A stretch of 40,188 nucleotides of DNA from Candidatus Aminicenantota bacterium. GTDB lineage: Bacteria > Acidobacteriota > Aminicenantia > Aminicenantales > Aminicenantaceae. Under the pieces are notes generated by a model. It searched no databases. It worked only from the letters and a program-made list of their open reading frames with translations, and was not told the origin of the DNA. Shown piece after piece: positions 24,534-34,401 of this stretch (within the stretch, counting starts at the first letter, position 1; each line of letters begins with the position of its first letter). The stretch is from positions 1 through 40,188 of the forward strand of contig WVXO01000031.1 in assembly GCA_011773465.1 (NCBI GenBank), read 5' to 3'. A program made the translations under genes and the position numbers.

Positions 24534-25069
24534 AAAAAGATGCGAGAATCATAGGCTTAACAGGAACAAATAGCGCTGGAAAAGGAGAGGTCGCTGCTTA
24601 CCTTGAAAAAAAGGGCTATACCTATTTCTCTCTTTCTGATCTGATTCGTGAAGAGCTCCGAAAAATAGGAAAAGAGGTGACCAGGGACAACTTGATAAAA
24701 ATGGGAAACGAGTTGAGAGAAAAAGGAGGCCATGATATCCTGGCTAGGCGTGTTATGAAAAAGATCAAAGACAAATCTGTAATAGACAGCATTCGCAATC
24801 CCAGAGAGGTTGAATATTTGAGAAAGCAGAGAGATTTTATCCTCGTGGCCGTTGATGCGCCTGTGGATTTAAGATACGAGAGAGCGAGGCTAAGAGGAAG
24901 AGCGGAGTCAGCCTCAACTCTTGAGGAGTTTGTCAAAAAAGAGGCAGAAGAGATGACAGACCGTGAGAAAGGACAACAGCTTCACAACTGCATGAAAATG
25001 GCAGATTTCCTCGTGATCAATGATGGTTCCCTCAAGGATTTACACCAAAAAGTGGAGGAATTGTTATGA
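24530..25069 (+). CDS. P-loop nucleotide kinase-like protein, likely (deoxy)nucleoside monophosphate kinase
   Basis: 179-residue P-loop protein with Walker A GTNSAGKG (Lys18), a SDLIREELRK segment resembling adenylate or dephospho-CoA kinases, VIDSIRNPREVEYLRKQ as the likely substrate site, and a lid-like Arg-rich segment (RYERARLRGRAES). The reading frame overlaps the dCMP deaminase gene by 4 bp. That pairing suggests it phosphorylates a deoxynucleoside monophosphate. Yeast dCMP deaminase carries a P-loop-like N-terminal segment, which supports the pairing but does not prove the substrate. Dephospho-CoA kinase is an alternative reading. Confidence 0.75.
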   Translation: MKKDARIIGLTGTNSAGKGEVAAYLEKKGYTYFSLSDLIREELRKIGKEVTRDNLIKMGNELREKGGHDILARRVMKKIKDKSVIDSIRNPREVEYLRKQRDFILVAVDAPVDLRYERARLRGRAESASTLEEFVKKEAEEMTDREKGQQLHNCMKMADFLVINDGSLKDLHQKVEELL

Positions 25070-25575
25070 AAAAGAAAAGAATTTCCAAGGACGAATACTA
25101 TTTGGGGATAGCAGAAGAAGTTGGACGGCGAAGCACTTGCTTCCGTCGAGCCATAGGGGCCATCATCATCCGTGATGACCAAATCATCTCCACAGGATAC
25201 GTGGGAGCACCGAGAAAAACCAAGGACAGCTTCGAACACGGCTTCTGCCTCAGAGACAGGTTGAAAATACCCCACGGCCAGCGCTACGAGCTGTGCCGAA
25301 GCGTCCATGCAGAGCAAAACGCTATCATCAACGCTGCCCGAGCTGGAGTCAGCCTCCTGGGAGGCGACATCTACATCTACGGCAGTGTTTTCGGAAAAGA
25401 TAAACCAATAGACGCTTTCCCCTGTTATATCTGCAAGAAAATGATTATCAATGCCGGCCTAAACCGTATAATCTCCTCTACATCCGATGGTAAAATGAAA
25501 ATTTTCCGTGTGAGCGAGTGGATTAAGGACTGGCAGCAAGGCGATATTCTCGATGATAGCCACCAATATGGTTAA
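25066..25575 (+). CDS. dCMP deaminase (cytidine deaminase-like zinc enzyme)
   Basis: Deaminates dCMP to dUMP, the precursor of dTMP. The 169 residues include SVHAEQNAII (zinc ligand His81 and catalytic Glu83) and FPCYICKKMIINAG (zinc ligands Cys120 and Cys123), with RRAIGAIIIRDDQIISTGYVGAP at the N terminus. Extra Cys61 and Cys77 could add a second metal site, as in some ComEB-type enzymes. Translationally coupled (ATGA overlap) to the upstream kinase. Last gene of the tat-led run before a 66-bp gap. Confidence 0.9.
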   Translation: MKKKRISKDEYYLGIAEEVGRRSTCFRRAIGAIIIRDDQIISTGYVGAPRKTKDSFEHGFCLRDRLKIPHGQRYELCRSVHAEQNAIINAARAGVSLLGGDIYIYGSVFGKDKPIDAFPCYICKKMIINAGLNRIISSTSDGKMKIFRVSEWIKDWQQGDILDDSHQYG

Positions 25576-25641
25576 GATAACTTAAATATCTTCTGCAGCT
25601 ATTTTGCAGAATGATATTCGAATAAGTACGGAGGACTTAAA

Positions 25642-27810
25642 ATGAGCTCGCGCCTAACTTTCTCTTTCTTACTCCTCATACTGGTTTTTCTGCTGCTGGG
25701 ATTTCAGGCTTTTTCCATCTGCCAACAGGAAACGCAAGAAGTCTCGAAGACCAAAGTCAGTATCCTTAATCTTCTGAGGATCATTCCTTCTTCTGAATCC
25801 ATAGATTATGTCAAGAATAAAACTCAATTTCAGCTTCACACACTTCTTACAGAACAGCGTCATCCAAAAACCTGGGATTTAAGCGAAAGAATCCAGAAGG
25901 ATTGCAGGAGCGGCCTTCGTATGCTTTTCTCTGTAGATGAAGATATTGTGGAAAAACTTGAAGCTCTGTCCAGGGAAAAAGAGATCCTGGAACAAGCTGC
26001 TCAGGCGGTAGAACAAGCTCTCCTCTCCAACCAAAAAATATACATCTATGGCTGCGGCGCCACAGGTCGTCTAGCCAAACAGATGGAAAGCACGTTCTGG
26101 CGTCCTTTCTGGCAAAAAGCCAGAAAAAAGAGAAGGATATGGTCAAAGATCAAACGCCATATGGGGGATTACGTCGAGAATCAGCTCGTCGGCGAGATGA
26201 CCGGTGGAGACCGAGCCCTTATCAGCTCGCTTGAAGGATTTGAAGACCTGCTGCTTATAGGACGTCTTCAGCTTGAGGACAGAAAGGTCGAGAAAGGAGA
26301 TGTGGTCATCTGCGTGACAGAAGGAGGTGAAACCTCTTCTGTTATCGGAACGATTTTGGCCGCTTTAGACCAGTGGAAAACAGCCGAGTCTTATGACCCA
26401 GAGCAGACCAAAAAGAAGCTCTATTTTGTTTACAACAATCCTGATGAAAAGCTTCGTCCCTTCGATAGGAGTCGAAAAGTCCTTGAAGAACCCGGAATCA
26501 CAAAAATAAATCTCACAACAGGGCCTCAGTCGATAACCGGCTCAACCCGGATGCAGGCTACTACAATCGAAACTTTTGTCGTCGGGAATATTCTGCAGCA
26601 AGCGCTTGATCGCTCCTTAAGAAAATTCCTATCGAAAAAACAGATGACAGCCCTTGGATTCAAAAGTGAACTTTATCTCGAAGACAAACTAAAAGAATTT
26701 TCTTATATTCTAGACCAGGTCAAAGAAAACCTTTCGGACATAGCCAAATTCACACAGCTTGAAGCTCAAACTTATAAAATGGGGAGTTTCTCTACCTATT
26801 TTGCCCAAAAAGGCTTGATCACAGTCTTTATCGACAGCACTGAAAGAAGCCCGACGTTTCGCCTTTTTCCCTTGGACACAGTCAAGGAAGAAAAAAGGAA
26901 AAGCTGGATTCAGGTCTGGACTCCTGCCGATAATCTCCAGGATGCCTGGCAAGCATTTCTCGGAAGGCCATTCAGAGGACTATCGCCCGAATTCTACAGA
27001 AAGCCTTTTGAAGAGGAAATAGATGACCCATACCTTCAAAAGGCTGCTCTGGAAAGCCTAAAAAACGCAGGAAACGACCAGCAGTTTCTCTACGATTTTT
27101 CTTTCGCTGATTTCAACCTGAAAAATCGAGAACCATTGCAGGGAGACCTGGGAGTTGCAGTGCTTATTAGCCCTGAAGAAGGTGAGCTTGGAAAGGAAAA
27201 TTCTGATTTCCGGAAATTCATAGACCTCTTCTCCAAGAAGGGGGCGAGTGTGGCCGTTATTCTTATAACTGACGAATCCTCGAAGAAAATATCAAAGCTC
27301 ATCCGGAAAATACCTGATTTCGGAGCTGAAGGAAAAAACACCCTTGTCGTTGTCAATATAGAGAGAAAAAACGACCCACTTGGCATCAATCAGCGGATTG
27401 CCCTCAAGATCCTGCTTAATGCCCATTCGACGGGAGTAATGGCGCGCCTGGGAAAGGTCATCGGAAACACGATGACCAATGTTAGCCCGAGTAATCTCAA
27501 GCTTATAGGTCGGGCGACATACCTCGTTCAATCCCACGTCAACGACGTCCTGAGCCATCCCACCTGGGTAAAGCTCTATGGAATACGAAGGCCAATTTCA
27601 TACGGCGAAGCAAACGCTGTTTTGTTTGACGCCATAAACTATCTCAAAGATAAAAAGAAAGAAGCAGGGCAGACCGCAGAGGTCGCCTTTTCTATCATTC
27701 GGATCCTCGAGTCCTTTCGATCAGAAAATAGCCTTATACGAAGTAAGACCTTAAGCATCGTAAAAGAAACTGGACTGAGCAAGTATCTTTCAAATGTTAT
27801 ATCTCAATAA
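25642..27810 (+). CDS. Exported MurQ/GCKR-like double-SIS protein
   Basis: 722-residue sugar-phosphate-binding protein with an N-terminal hydrophobic signal (TFSFLLLILVFLLLGFQAFS). The first SIS domain (about 125-345) carries IYIYGCGATGRLA, GGDRALISSLEGFED (Glu198 matching the MurQ catalytic region), TEGGETSSVIG and GPQSITGSTRMQATT. A second, more decayed SIS half ends with STGVMARLGKVIGNTM and SNLKLIGRAT, which match MurQ closely. MurQ is about 300 residues and cytoplasmic, whereas GCKR has two SIS domains and about 625. An N-terminal signal on such a protein is odd: MurNAc 6-phosphate is normally cleaved in the cytoplasm. The next gene, NamZ, overlaps by 17 bp. Either a periplasmic enzyme/sensor of muramic acid sugars, or the hydrophobic N terminus is a membrane anchor. 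Confidence 0.75.
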   Translation: MSSRLTFSFLLLILVFLLLGFQAFSICQQETQEVSKTKVSILNLLRIIPSSESIDYVKNKTQFQLHTLLTEQRHPKTWDLSERIQKDCRSGLRMLFSVDEDIVEKLEALSREKEILEQAAQAVEQALLSNQKIYIYGCGATGRLAKQMESTFWRPFWQKARKKRRIWSKIKRHMGDYVENQLVGEMTGGDRALISSLEGFEDLLLIGRLQLEDRKVEKGDVVICVTEGGETSSVIGTILAALDQWKTAESYDPEQTKKKLYFVYNNPDEKLRPFDRSRKVLEEPGITKINLTTGPQSITGSTRMQATTIETFVVGNILQQALDRSLRKFLSKKQMTALGFKSELYLEDKLKEFSYILDQVKENLSDIAKFTQLEAQTYKMGSFSTYFAQKGLITVFIDSTERSPTFRLFPLDTVKEEKRKSWIQVWTPADNLQDAWQAFLGRPFRGLSPEFYRKPFEEEIDDPYLQKAALESLKNAGNDQQFLYDFSFADFNLKNREPLQGDLGVAVLISPEEGELGKENSDFRKFIDLFSKKGASVAVILITDESSKKISKLIRKIPDFGAEGKNTLVVVNIERKNDPLGINQRIALKILLNAHSTGVMARLGKVIGNTMTNVSPSNLKLIGRATYLVQSHVNDVLSHPTWVKLYGIRRPISYGEANAVLFDAINYLKDKKKEAGQTAEVAFSIIRILESFRSENSLIRSKTLSIVKETGLSKYLSNVISQ

Positions 27811-29083
27811 AAATAAAGAAGCGCTAAGGAGAAGAAATACGGGGGGAGTTCTTTCAATTTTTTTCATCAGCACAATCCTGCTTTTTTGGTTTTTCCCGAC
27901 AAAAATCGCTCTTGCGCCCGAAAGACAAGTGGAACTTGGGAATGAAATGTTCGTTAAAAATTTCTCTTCCGAACTCCAAGGAAAATCCCTGGGACTTGTC
28001 ATCAATCACACCTCTGTCCTTCCTCCAGGAAGGCCTCTATTCCAGGCTCTTCTGGATAAAGGGCAAAAAATTCAAGCTATTTTTTCTCCAGAACATGGGT
28101 TTTCGGGAAAAGTGGAAGCAGGGAAAGAAGTAAAAGACAGCCAGCTGAAAGACATAATGATATACAGCCTTTATGAAAAAAATAAAAGGCCGACACCAGA
28201 GCAAACTTATGGAATTGATGCTTTTGTTTATGATATCCAAGACGTGGGAACCAGATTTTACACCTATATCACTACACTGAAATATGTCCTCGAAGCAGCT
28301 GCTGAAGCTCAAATCCCGGTCTATGTTCTGGACAGACCCAACCCAGCAGGCGGAGATATCATCGAGGGACCCCTTTTACGTCCAGAATACGAATCTTTCA
28401 TCGGTGCATTGCCTATCCCTGTAAGGTACGGTTTAACTCCAGGTGAGCTGGCGATGATGATGAAGGGCGAAGGATGGGTTCCGAAGGAGTTTGACCTCCA
28501 TGTGGTCAGGATGAAAAACTGGAAGAGAAGCTACTTTTGGGAAGACACTGGTCTTCCCTGGATTCCCCCTTCCCCCAATATGCCAACGCCTGAGACAGCC
28601 ATCATTTATCCAGGATCGAGCGTTCTTGGAACTGTGAAACTTAATGAAGGTAGGGGAACGCCCCATCCTTTTCTTCAATTCGGAGCGCCCTGGCTTGATC
28701 CCTCCCTCCTGATAAAAAAATTAAACGGAGGGGAACAGTTCGGCATTAAGCTTGAAGCTGTAAACTATACGCCCCGTTCTCTGCCCGGAAAAGCACTTCA
28801 TCCGCTGTATAAAAATAAAGAATGTCATGGAATACGAGTTCGAATCCTGCAGAAAGAAAAATTCTTCTCTCTTCGATTTTCGTATGAAATAATAAAAGCT
28901 CTTAAAAATCAGCAGCAACATAAACTCACTACGCCTTCTGGCTATCTAAACAAGATTTTCGGAAGCAACCATTTAAGCGATTATATCGAGGGAAAAATAA
29001 GCTATGAAGAATTAATCTCTCAGGTGGAGCAGGAGGAAAAGAGCTTCAGGGAGAAGCGCCAGAAGTATTTGCTGTATAAGTAA
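27794..29083 (+). CDS. namZ: Exo-beta-N-acetylmuramidase NamZ family (DUF1343)
   Basis: Removes terminal N-acetylmuramic acid from peptidoglycan fragments; the family was named from Bacillus subtilis YbbC. A signal segment (about 18-40) precedes the catalytic domain: IFSPEHGF (Glu100-His101), FVYDIQDVGTRFYTYITTL, VYVLDRPNPAGGDIIEGPLL, LPIPVRYGLTPGELAMM, and PSPNMPTPETAIIYPGSSVL. The 429 residues match the family. The ATG overlaps the double-SIS gene by 17 bp, so both are one unit. In B. subtilis namZ lies with murQ, so the neighbouring MurQ-like protein fits a muropeptide-recycling module. Periplasmic location likely. Confidence 0.9.
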   Translation: MLYLNKNKEALRRRNTGGVLSIFFISTILLFWFFPTKIALAPERQVELGNEMFVKNFSSELQGKSLGLVINHTSVLPPGRPLFQALLDKGQKIQAIFSPEHGFSGKVEAGKEVKDSQLKDIMIYSLYEKNKRPTPEQTYGIDAFVYDIQDVGTRFYTYITTLKYVLEAAAEAQIPVYVLDRPNPAGGDIIEGPLLRPEYESFIGALPIPVRYGLTPGELAMMMKGEGWVPKEFDLHVVRMKNWKRSYFWEDTGLPWIPPSPNMPTPETAIIYPGSSVLGTVKLNEGRGTPHPFLQFGAPWLDPSLLIKKLNGGEQFGIKLEAVNYTPRSLPGKALHPLYKNKECHGIRVRILQKEKFFSLRFSYEIIKALKNQQQHKLTTPSGYLNKIFGSNHLSDYIEGKISYEELISQVEQEEKSFREKRQKYLLYK

Positions 29084-29167
29084 AAAAAATAATAATAAGA
29101 ATTTCCCCATGGGGAACGTCTCCCTTGATGCAAATACGGAGAAATCAAAAAAGAATTGGAGTAGAAG

Positions 29168-30595
29168 ATGAGAAAACATAAGACGATTGGAATCATGGGC
29201 TTGTTGATTCTTGCATTGTGCGTGCCGAAAGCCTTTTCAGAGAGCAAGAGTTTTCAGGCAGCACCCGCAACTAAACTTAAAATGCCGGAAACACCTGCTG
29301 GCCGATGCGCCTCTACATACGTTGAATCATTCAATTCTGCCGATGTCACTAAGATGAAGAGTTTCTTCAAGCAGTATTATTCTGATTCTGACCTCAAAGA
29401 ACGGTCTATTGAGAGTCGCCTCAAAAGATACTATCAACTTCGTGAAATATTTCAAACACTCACACCAGCCTATCTGGGTTTGAGTCTCGAACGGCAGATC
29501 TCTTTGCTCTGCACCGCATCCGGTACTGATAACGGCATAGTTTTCCGCTTTCAGCTCAGAGATGCTAAACCATATAAAATCGAATTTATGACCGTTTCCG
29601 CAATAAATATTGATGGAGTAGACTTTTCCTCATCAAACGCAACAAAAGAAATCCAAGAGACCATCAACTACGTTGCTAACAGAGCCCAGCCCGTTGACGA
29701 CGCAATGCGAAAGGACACAGTCGAGAAGGCTGCAAGAGGCTTACGAGAGGAATATCTCTATCCCGAGATGGGCCAAAAAATGGCAGATAAGCTCATGCAG
29801 AATTTATCAGCTGGTCTTTATGATGAGCACAAAAGCACAGGCAAGCTCGCTGACAAGCTTACAGAAGACATGGTCGCCCTCTGCAAGGATCGCCATCTTT
29901 GGATTGAAGCAACTAATCCCTTGCACGACCAATCGATTTATGCATATAACCGCAGCGTGGAGGACCTTCGTCGAGACAACTACGGCTTCCGAAAGACTGA
30001 GATCCTGCCTGGCAACGTCGGATACATCAAGTTCGACATGATCTATGACGACGAAGAAGCCCTTGAAATCGCCGCTTCCGCCCTTGCGTTTGTTGCTCAT
30101 TGCGATGCCTTGATTTTTGATATTCGTGATAACATAGGCGGCGAGTGGGGAACGGCTCAACTCATCATCAGCTATTTTTTCAAAGAACAAACGATCACCG
30201 GGCATTCCTATGATCGTACCGGACAAATAATTGGCACCGGCAAAACACTTGAAGATATCCCGGGAAAGCGGTTTGACCCGGCCCTGCCAGTTTACATCTT
30301 AACCAGCAATCGTACGGGTTCAGCAGCCGAGGGATTTGCCTACATATTAAAACATTTCAAAAAAGCAACCATTGTGGGAGAGACCACTCTTGGAATGGCT
30401 CATCCCTCTAAAGAACTGGTCATTAACAAGCTTTTCCGGATATCTGTGCCTTTTAGGCGATCTGAAAATGCCATAACCAAGACAAATTGGGAAAATGTCG
30501 GAGTGATCCCTCATATAAAGGTCGAAGATTCCAAAGCTCTGGAGGCTGCGATAGAAGAGGCAAAGAAGCGAAGAATAAATCCATCCAAGAATTAA
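29168..30595 (+). CDS. S41 peptidase, IRBP-like subgroup
   Basis: 475-residue exported protein. A signal peptide (KTIGIMGLLILALCVPKAFS) is followed by an N-terminal domain (about 45-160) of the small accessory type often found before such peptidases, and a tail-specific-protease-like domain with IRBP features. The nucleophile Ser385 lies in TGSAAEGFAY, and Glu405 in GETTLG; the CtpA-type Lys is absent, as is usual in this subgroup. GGAGTAGAAG precedes the ATG. It is 84 bp after namZ and ends before a family A palindrome shared with the convergent V-ATPase operon. Peptidase or lipid/retinoid-like binding are both possible. Confidence 0.85.
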   Translation: MRKHKTIGIMGLLILALCVPKAFSESKSFQAAPATKLKMPETPAGRCASTYVESFNSADVTKMKSFFKQYYSDSDLKERSIESRLKRYYQLREIFQTLTPAYLGLSLERQISLLCTASGTDNGIVFRFQLRDAKPYKIEFMTVSAINIDGVDFSSSNATKEIQETINYVANRAQPVDDAMRKDTVEKAARGLREEYLYPEMGQKMADKLMQNLSAGLYDEHKSTGKLADKLTEDMVALCKDRHLWIEATNPLHDQSIYAYNRSVEDLRRDNYGFRKTEILPGNVGYIKFDMIYDDEEALEIAASALAFVAHCDALIFDIRDNIGGEWGTAQLIISYFFKEQTITGHSYDRTGQIIGTGKTLEDIPGKRFDPALPVYILTSNRTGSAAEGFAYILKHFKKATIVGETTLGMAHPSKELVINKLFRISVPFRRSENAITKTNWENVGVIPHIKVEDSKALEAAIEEAKKRRINPSKN

Positions 30596-30610
30596 TCCAT
30601 ATATGAATAA

Positions 30611-30637
30611 GGTGGGTTTGATGAATCAAGCCCCTAC
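30611..30637. terminator. Family A palindrome between convergent operons
   Basis: GGTGGGTTTGAT ... ATCAAGCCCCTAC lies 15 bp after the S41 peptidase stop and 11 bp after the V-ATPase subunit D stop on the other strand. A stem-loop here could end transcription from both sides. A partial copy (ATGAATCAAATCT) follows to 30650. Confidence 0.5.
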
Positions 30638-30648
30638 ATGAATCAAAT

Positions 30649-31260
30649 CTAATGGCGGCGGAGGATTTCTTTAACTCTCATCAGCTGGACCTGATAGGAG
30701 CGCTCCATCTCTTCCAAGCGGCTTGAAATATAAACTATGGTCTCTTTAATACTGGGAATAAGAATATGCTCTAAAGCATTGACCCGACGGCGTGTGACCT
30801 CAATCTCATGAGACAAGAGCTCCACTGCCTTCCAGAGCCGAGACATCTCCATCAAATCCTTGAGTAACTCCTGAGTCTTTTTTATTCCAATATCAAGCTC
30901 GCTTTCAGTGTTGAGAAGGTCATAATCAGAGACTTCTTTTTCTTCTATCTCAAATCGAGGGATAGTAAGATTGAAAATTCTTTCTCTCTTTGTTGCCAAG
31001 GTCAATTTTCCTTGCGGTATGAGCTTTTCCAGTTCTTTGTGAGAGTTACGTGAACGGGCAAGGGCAAAAGAAAGGAAGACTTTTTTTAGTTTCAAGCTCA
31101 CTATTTCTTGAAGATCATAAAGCTCTCTCACAAGCCGCAGAAAACGACGCATTATCTCTTCGAGCTTGTCCTTGAGAAGTTTATGCCCCCTCTCAGCCAG
31201 AACAAGACGCCTGCGGAGCCTCAGAAACTCCATCCTATTAGGATTAACGGCAAGTCTCAT
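30649..31260 (-). CDS. ntpD: V-type ATPase subunit D (central rotor stalk)
   Basis: Coiled-coil shaft that turns inside the A3B3 head. The 203 residues start [36 protein letters not shown], the typical subunit D opening, and end in the second helix of the coiled coil ([21 protein letters not shown]). Overlaps ntpB by 4 bp (coupled). Last gene of the nine-gene V-ATPase operon. Confidence 0.95.
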   Translation of the reverse strand: MRLAVNPNRMEFLRLRRRLVLAERGHKLLKDKLEEIMRRFLRLVRELYDLQEIVSLKLKKVFLSFALARSRNSHKELEKLIPQGKLTLATKRERIFNLTIPRFEIEEKEVSDYDLLNTESELDIGIKKTQELLKDLMEMSRLWKAVELLSHEIEVTRRRVNALEHILIPSIKETIVYISSRLEEMERSYQVQLMRVKEILRRH

Positions 31261-32633
31261 TTCTTTTCAGGGTAATATTTCTCTAAATATTCGGGGCGAA
31301 TTCTCTTGAGTTCTGCCCTCGGGATTTTATGGAGAAGTTTCCAGCCAAGGTCCAGTGTGTCTTTGATAGAACGAGATTCGAACTCACCCTGCCTAACGAA
31401 TCCATCCTCATAATAGTCAGCAAACTCTAAATACAGCTTATCCAAATCACCGAGGGCTGCCTCTCCCAAGATTAGGGCGAGCTCTCTGGCTTCTTTTCCT
31501 CGAGCATAACAGGCAAAAAGCTGGTTGAGGACGTCGGCATGATCCTCTCGTGTTTTCCCTTCGCCAATTCCTTTATCCTTGAGTCGGGAAAGGCTGGGAA
31601 GCACATCTATGGGAGGATAGATTCCCTTCCGATGAATCTCCCGGCTGAGCATGATCTGGCCTTCCGTGATGTAGCCCGTCAAATCAGCAATCGGATGTGT
31701 TTTGTCGTCCTCAGGCATAGTGAGGATAGGGATGAGAGTGATTGATCCCTTTTTGCTTTTAATTCTGCCTGCTCTCTCATACATGGTAGCCAGGTCTGTG
31801 TAGAGGTAACCAGGATATCCCCTTCGGCCAGGAACTTCTTTTCGAGCTGCAGCGATTTCTCGAAGCGCCTCAGCATAGAAGGTCATATCCATTAAGATCA
31901 CCAGAACATGCATATCAAGGTCAAATGCCAGATACTCTGCACATGTTAAGGCTAGACGCGGTGTGGCGATGCGCTCGATGGTGGGCTCGTTCGCCAAGTT
32001 GAGGAAAAGCACCGCCCTCTCTAATGCTCCTGTGTTACGGAAATCCTCTATGAAAAAGTTTGCCTCTTCAAAGGTTATGCCCATTGCGCCAAAAACTACG
32101 GCAAATTTCTCTGCTTTTCCTAACACAGAAGCCTGTCTGGCAATCTGGGCAGCAATCCGGGCATGGGGCAGCCCGCTCCCTGAAAACAAAGGAAGTTTCT
32201 GTCCCCTTACCAGGGGATTCATCCCGTCAATAGAAGATATTCCAGTCTGGATGAACTCAGAAGGGTAGTCCCGAGCATCAGGATTTATAGGGTTTCCAGT
32301 GATATCAAGCATTTTCTTGGCAATTATTTGAGGGCCGTGGTCTTTAGGTCTTCCTGAACCATCAAAAATTCGACCGATAATCTCATCTGAAACACCCAGC
32401 TGCTGGGAACGTCCTAAAAACCTCACCCGGGATTTATCCACATCAAGCCCTATGGTCCCTTCAAAAACCTGAACGATTGCTTTTTCTGTGGAGATATCAA
32501 GAACTGTGCCCCGGCGTAAAAAACCTCCTGGAGCTTCAATTTCTACCAATTCGCCATATTTTACGTCCCTGATTCGCTCGACGATAACCAAAGGTCCGAC
32601 AATGTTGGAGACAGTCAGATACTCTTTATACAT
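31257..32633 (-). CDS. ntpB: V-type ATPase subunit B (non-catalytic)
   Basis: Regulatory nucleotide-binding subunit of the A3B3 ring. Markers: [31 protein letters not shown] in place of a full P-loop, [49 protein letters not shown] and PVPSLSRL-like [13 protein letters not shown] prefer ATG 32633 (MYKEYLTV), which matches the family N terminus; a GTG at 32642 is in frame three codons earlier and nearer a Shine-Dalgarno-like AAGGGA. Overlaps ntpA by a few bases. Confidence 0.95.
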   Translation of the reverse strand: MYKEYLTVSNIVGPLVIVERIRDVKYGELVEIEAPGGFLRRGTVLDISTEKAIVQVFEGTIGLDVDKSRVRFLGRSQQLGVSDEIIGRIFDGSGRPKDHGPQIIAKKMLDITGNPINPDARDYPSEFIQTGISSIDGMNPLVRGQKLPLFSGSGLPHARIAAQIARQASVLGKAEKFAVVFGAMGITFEEANFFIEDFRNTGALERAVLFLNLANEPTIERIATPRLALTCAEYLAFDLDMHVLVILMDMTFYAEALREIAAARKEVPGRRGYPGYLYTDLATMYERAGRIKSKKGSITLIPILTMPEDDKTHPIADLTGYITEGQIMLSREIHRKGIYPPIDVLPSLSRLKDKGIGEGKTREDHADVLNQLFACYARGKEARELALILGEAALGDLDKLYLEFADYYEDGFVRQGEFESRSIKDTLDLGWKLLHKIPRAELKRIRPEYLEKYYPEKK

Positions 32634-34401
32634 TTTCTTCACTCATCCCTTTCTTCTGTAACAGCTCTCTAAAGGCGTTGTCGACTTCGATATAAACTTC
32701 CAGAAGGCCAGATTCTCCTTCAGGGAGGAATTTCATTTTTGAAATTTTCTCTCTGACCCCAAGAGCTAAAATCTCTTCCAGGCTTTTCTCTTCCTCAAGA
32801 GCTTTAAGGCCCGAGTTGTGAAAATGGAGGATTGTTCGAAGCATCAAATACTGCTTCCTCAAGGATGTGTAAGTATCCTGCGGATGAAAGGCATTCTGAT
32901 GAAGAAAGTCCTCTCGGATTGATCGTGCAGACTCAAGGATAAGCCTTTCCTTGGTGGAAAGGGATTCTATACCGACAAGCCGGGCAATTTCTTGAAGCTC
33001 TGACTCCTCCTCAAGAAGCTGCATGGCTTGCTGCCTGAGGACCGTAAATTCTTCGGCTACGCTGCTATTCAGGTAATCCTTTATGTTTTCAACGTACAGA
33101 GAATAGCTTAAAAGCCAGTTAATGGCGGGAAAGTGCCGCATGTTTGCCAGCCTATCATCCAACGCCCAGAAGACTTTGACCACCTTGAGAGTGGCTTGTA
33201 CGACTGGATCGGATAAATCTCCTCCTGGAGGAGAGACGGCACCCATAACACTCAGGGCCCCTGACCTCCTATCCGAGCCCAAGCAGATAACTTTTCCAGC
33301 CCGCTCATAGAATTCAGCGATGCGGCTTGCCAGATAGGCAGGATAACCTTCTTCTCCTGGCATCTCCTCCATACGTCCTGAAATCTCCCTTAAAGCTTCC
33401 GCCCACCTGCTTGTAGAATCTGCCATGACGGCCACAGAATAACCCATATCACGGAAATATTCAGCGATGCTCATTCCGGTATAGATAGATGCTTCTCGAG
33501 CAGCAACAGGCATGTTAGAGGTATTGGCTATAATAACTGTGCGCTCTAAAAGTGGCCGGCCCGTATGGGGATCTTCCAATTCAGGGAAGCTGAGAAGAAG
33601 GTCAGCTGTTTCGTTACCCCTCTCCCCACAGGCAACGAAGACAATGATCTGAGCATCAGACCATTTGGCAAGCTGGTGCTGGACAACGGTCTTGCCGCTG
33701 CCGAATGGACCGGGCACGCAGCCTGTTCCTCCCTTCGCTAAGGGAAACAGAGTATCAAGAACTCTCTGCCCTGTAGTCAGAGGCTCATCGGGCATGAGAC
33801 GTTCATGAACGCTTCTGTTTCTGCGGATTGACCATGTCTGAAACATCTTTACGTCTTTCACATCTTTTTTGGCCTGTATCCGTGCCACCACATCTTCTAT
33901 AGACAGACTTCCTTTTTTGATCTCTACGATTTTTCCGGCTGCGCCAGCAGGAACCATGATTTTATGTTTAACAAGAGAAGTTTCCTCCACCTCGCCCAGG
34001 AAATCACCCTCTTTGACCTCCTGACCTTTGGTGACCAAGGGAGTGAACTTCCATTTTTTATCCCGGTCCAAGGGCGGCAATTCGACACCTCGTGTGATAA
34101 AGTCTCCTTCTTTGCTCCTTATGACATCCAAGGGTCTCTGGATTCCATCATAAATGGAGCTTATCAAACCCGGCCCCAATTCAACACTTAAGGGCTCCCC
34201 TGTTAAGAACACTGGTTCCTCTGGGCCGATGCCTGTGGTGTCCTCGTAGACCTGGATAAAAGCCAAGTCTTCTTTGAGTTCGATAATTTCTCCTATAAGT
34301 CCTAACTCTCCAATCTTGACCATGTCGTACATTTTTGCCCCCAGGCAGCCTGAAGCGACGACCAGAGGGCCTGCGACACGAATAATTTTACCTTCTTTCA
34401 T
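32626..34401 (-). CDS. ntpA: V-type ATPase subunit A (catalytic)
   Basis: Catalytic ATP-hydrolysing or ATP-making subunit. 591 residues with [15 protein letters not shown] at the N terminus, the bulge domain characteristic of V/A-type A subunits (about 115-190), the P-loop [37 protein letters not shown] and [22 protein letters not shown] chose ATG 34401 because GAAAGGAAGAAG precedes it and it matches the family; a longer frame from 34455 adds an unrelated N terminus and runs into ntpG. Confidence 0.96.
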   Translation of the reverse strand: MKEGKIIRVAGPLVVASGCLGAKMYDMVKIGELGLIGEIIELKEDLAFIQVYEDTTGIGPEEPVFLTGEPLSVELGPGLISSIYDGIQRPLDVIRSKEGDFITRGVELPPLDRDKKWKFTPLVTKGQEVKEGDFLGEVEETSLVKHKIMVPAGAAGKIVEIKKGSLSIEDVVARIQAKKDVKDVKMFQTWSIRRNRSVHERLMPDEPLTTGQRVLDTLFPLAKGGTGCVPGPFGSGKTVVQHQLAKWSDAQIIVFVACGERGNETADLLLSFPELEDPHTGRPLLERTVIIANTSNMPVAAREASIYTGMSIAEYFRDMGYSVAVMADSTSRWAEALREISGRMEEMPGEEGYPAYLASRIAEFYERAGKVICLGSDRRSGALSVMGAVSPPGGDLSDPVVQATLKVVKVFWALDDRLANMRHFPAINWLLSYSLYVENIKDYLNSSVAEEFTVLRQQAMQLLEEESELQEIARLVGIESLSTKERLILESARSIREDFLHQNAFHPQDTYTSLRKQYLMLRTILHFHNSGLKALEEEKSLEEILALGVREKISKMKFLPEGESGLLEVYIEVDNAFRELLQKKGMSEENV

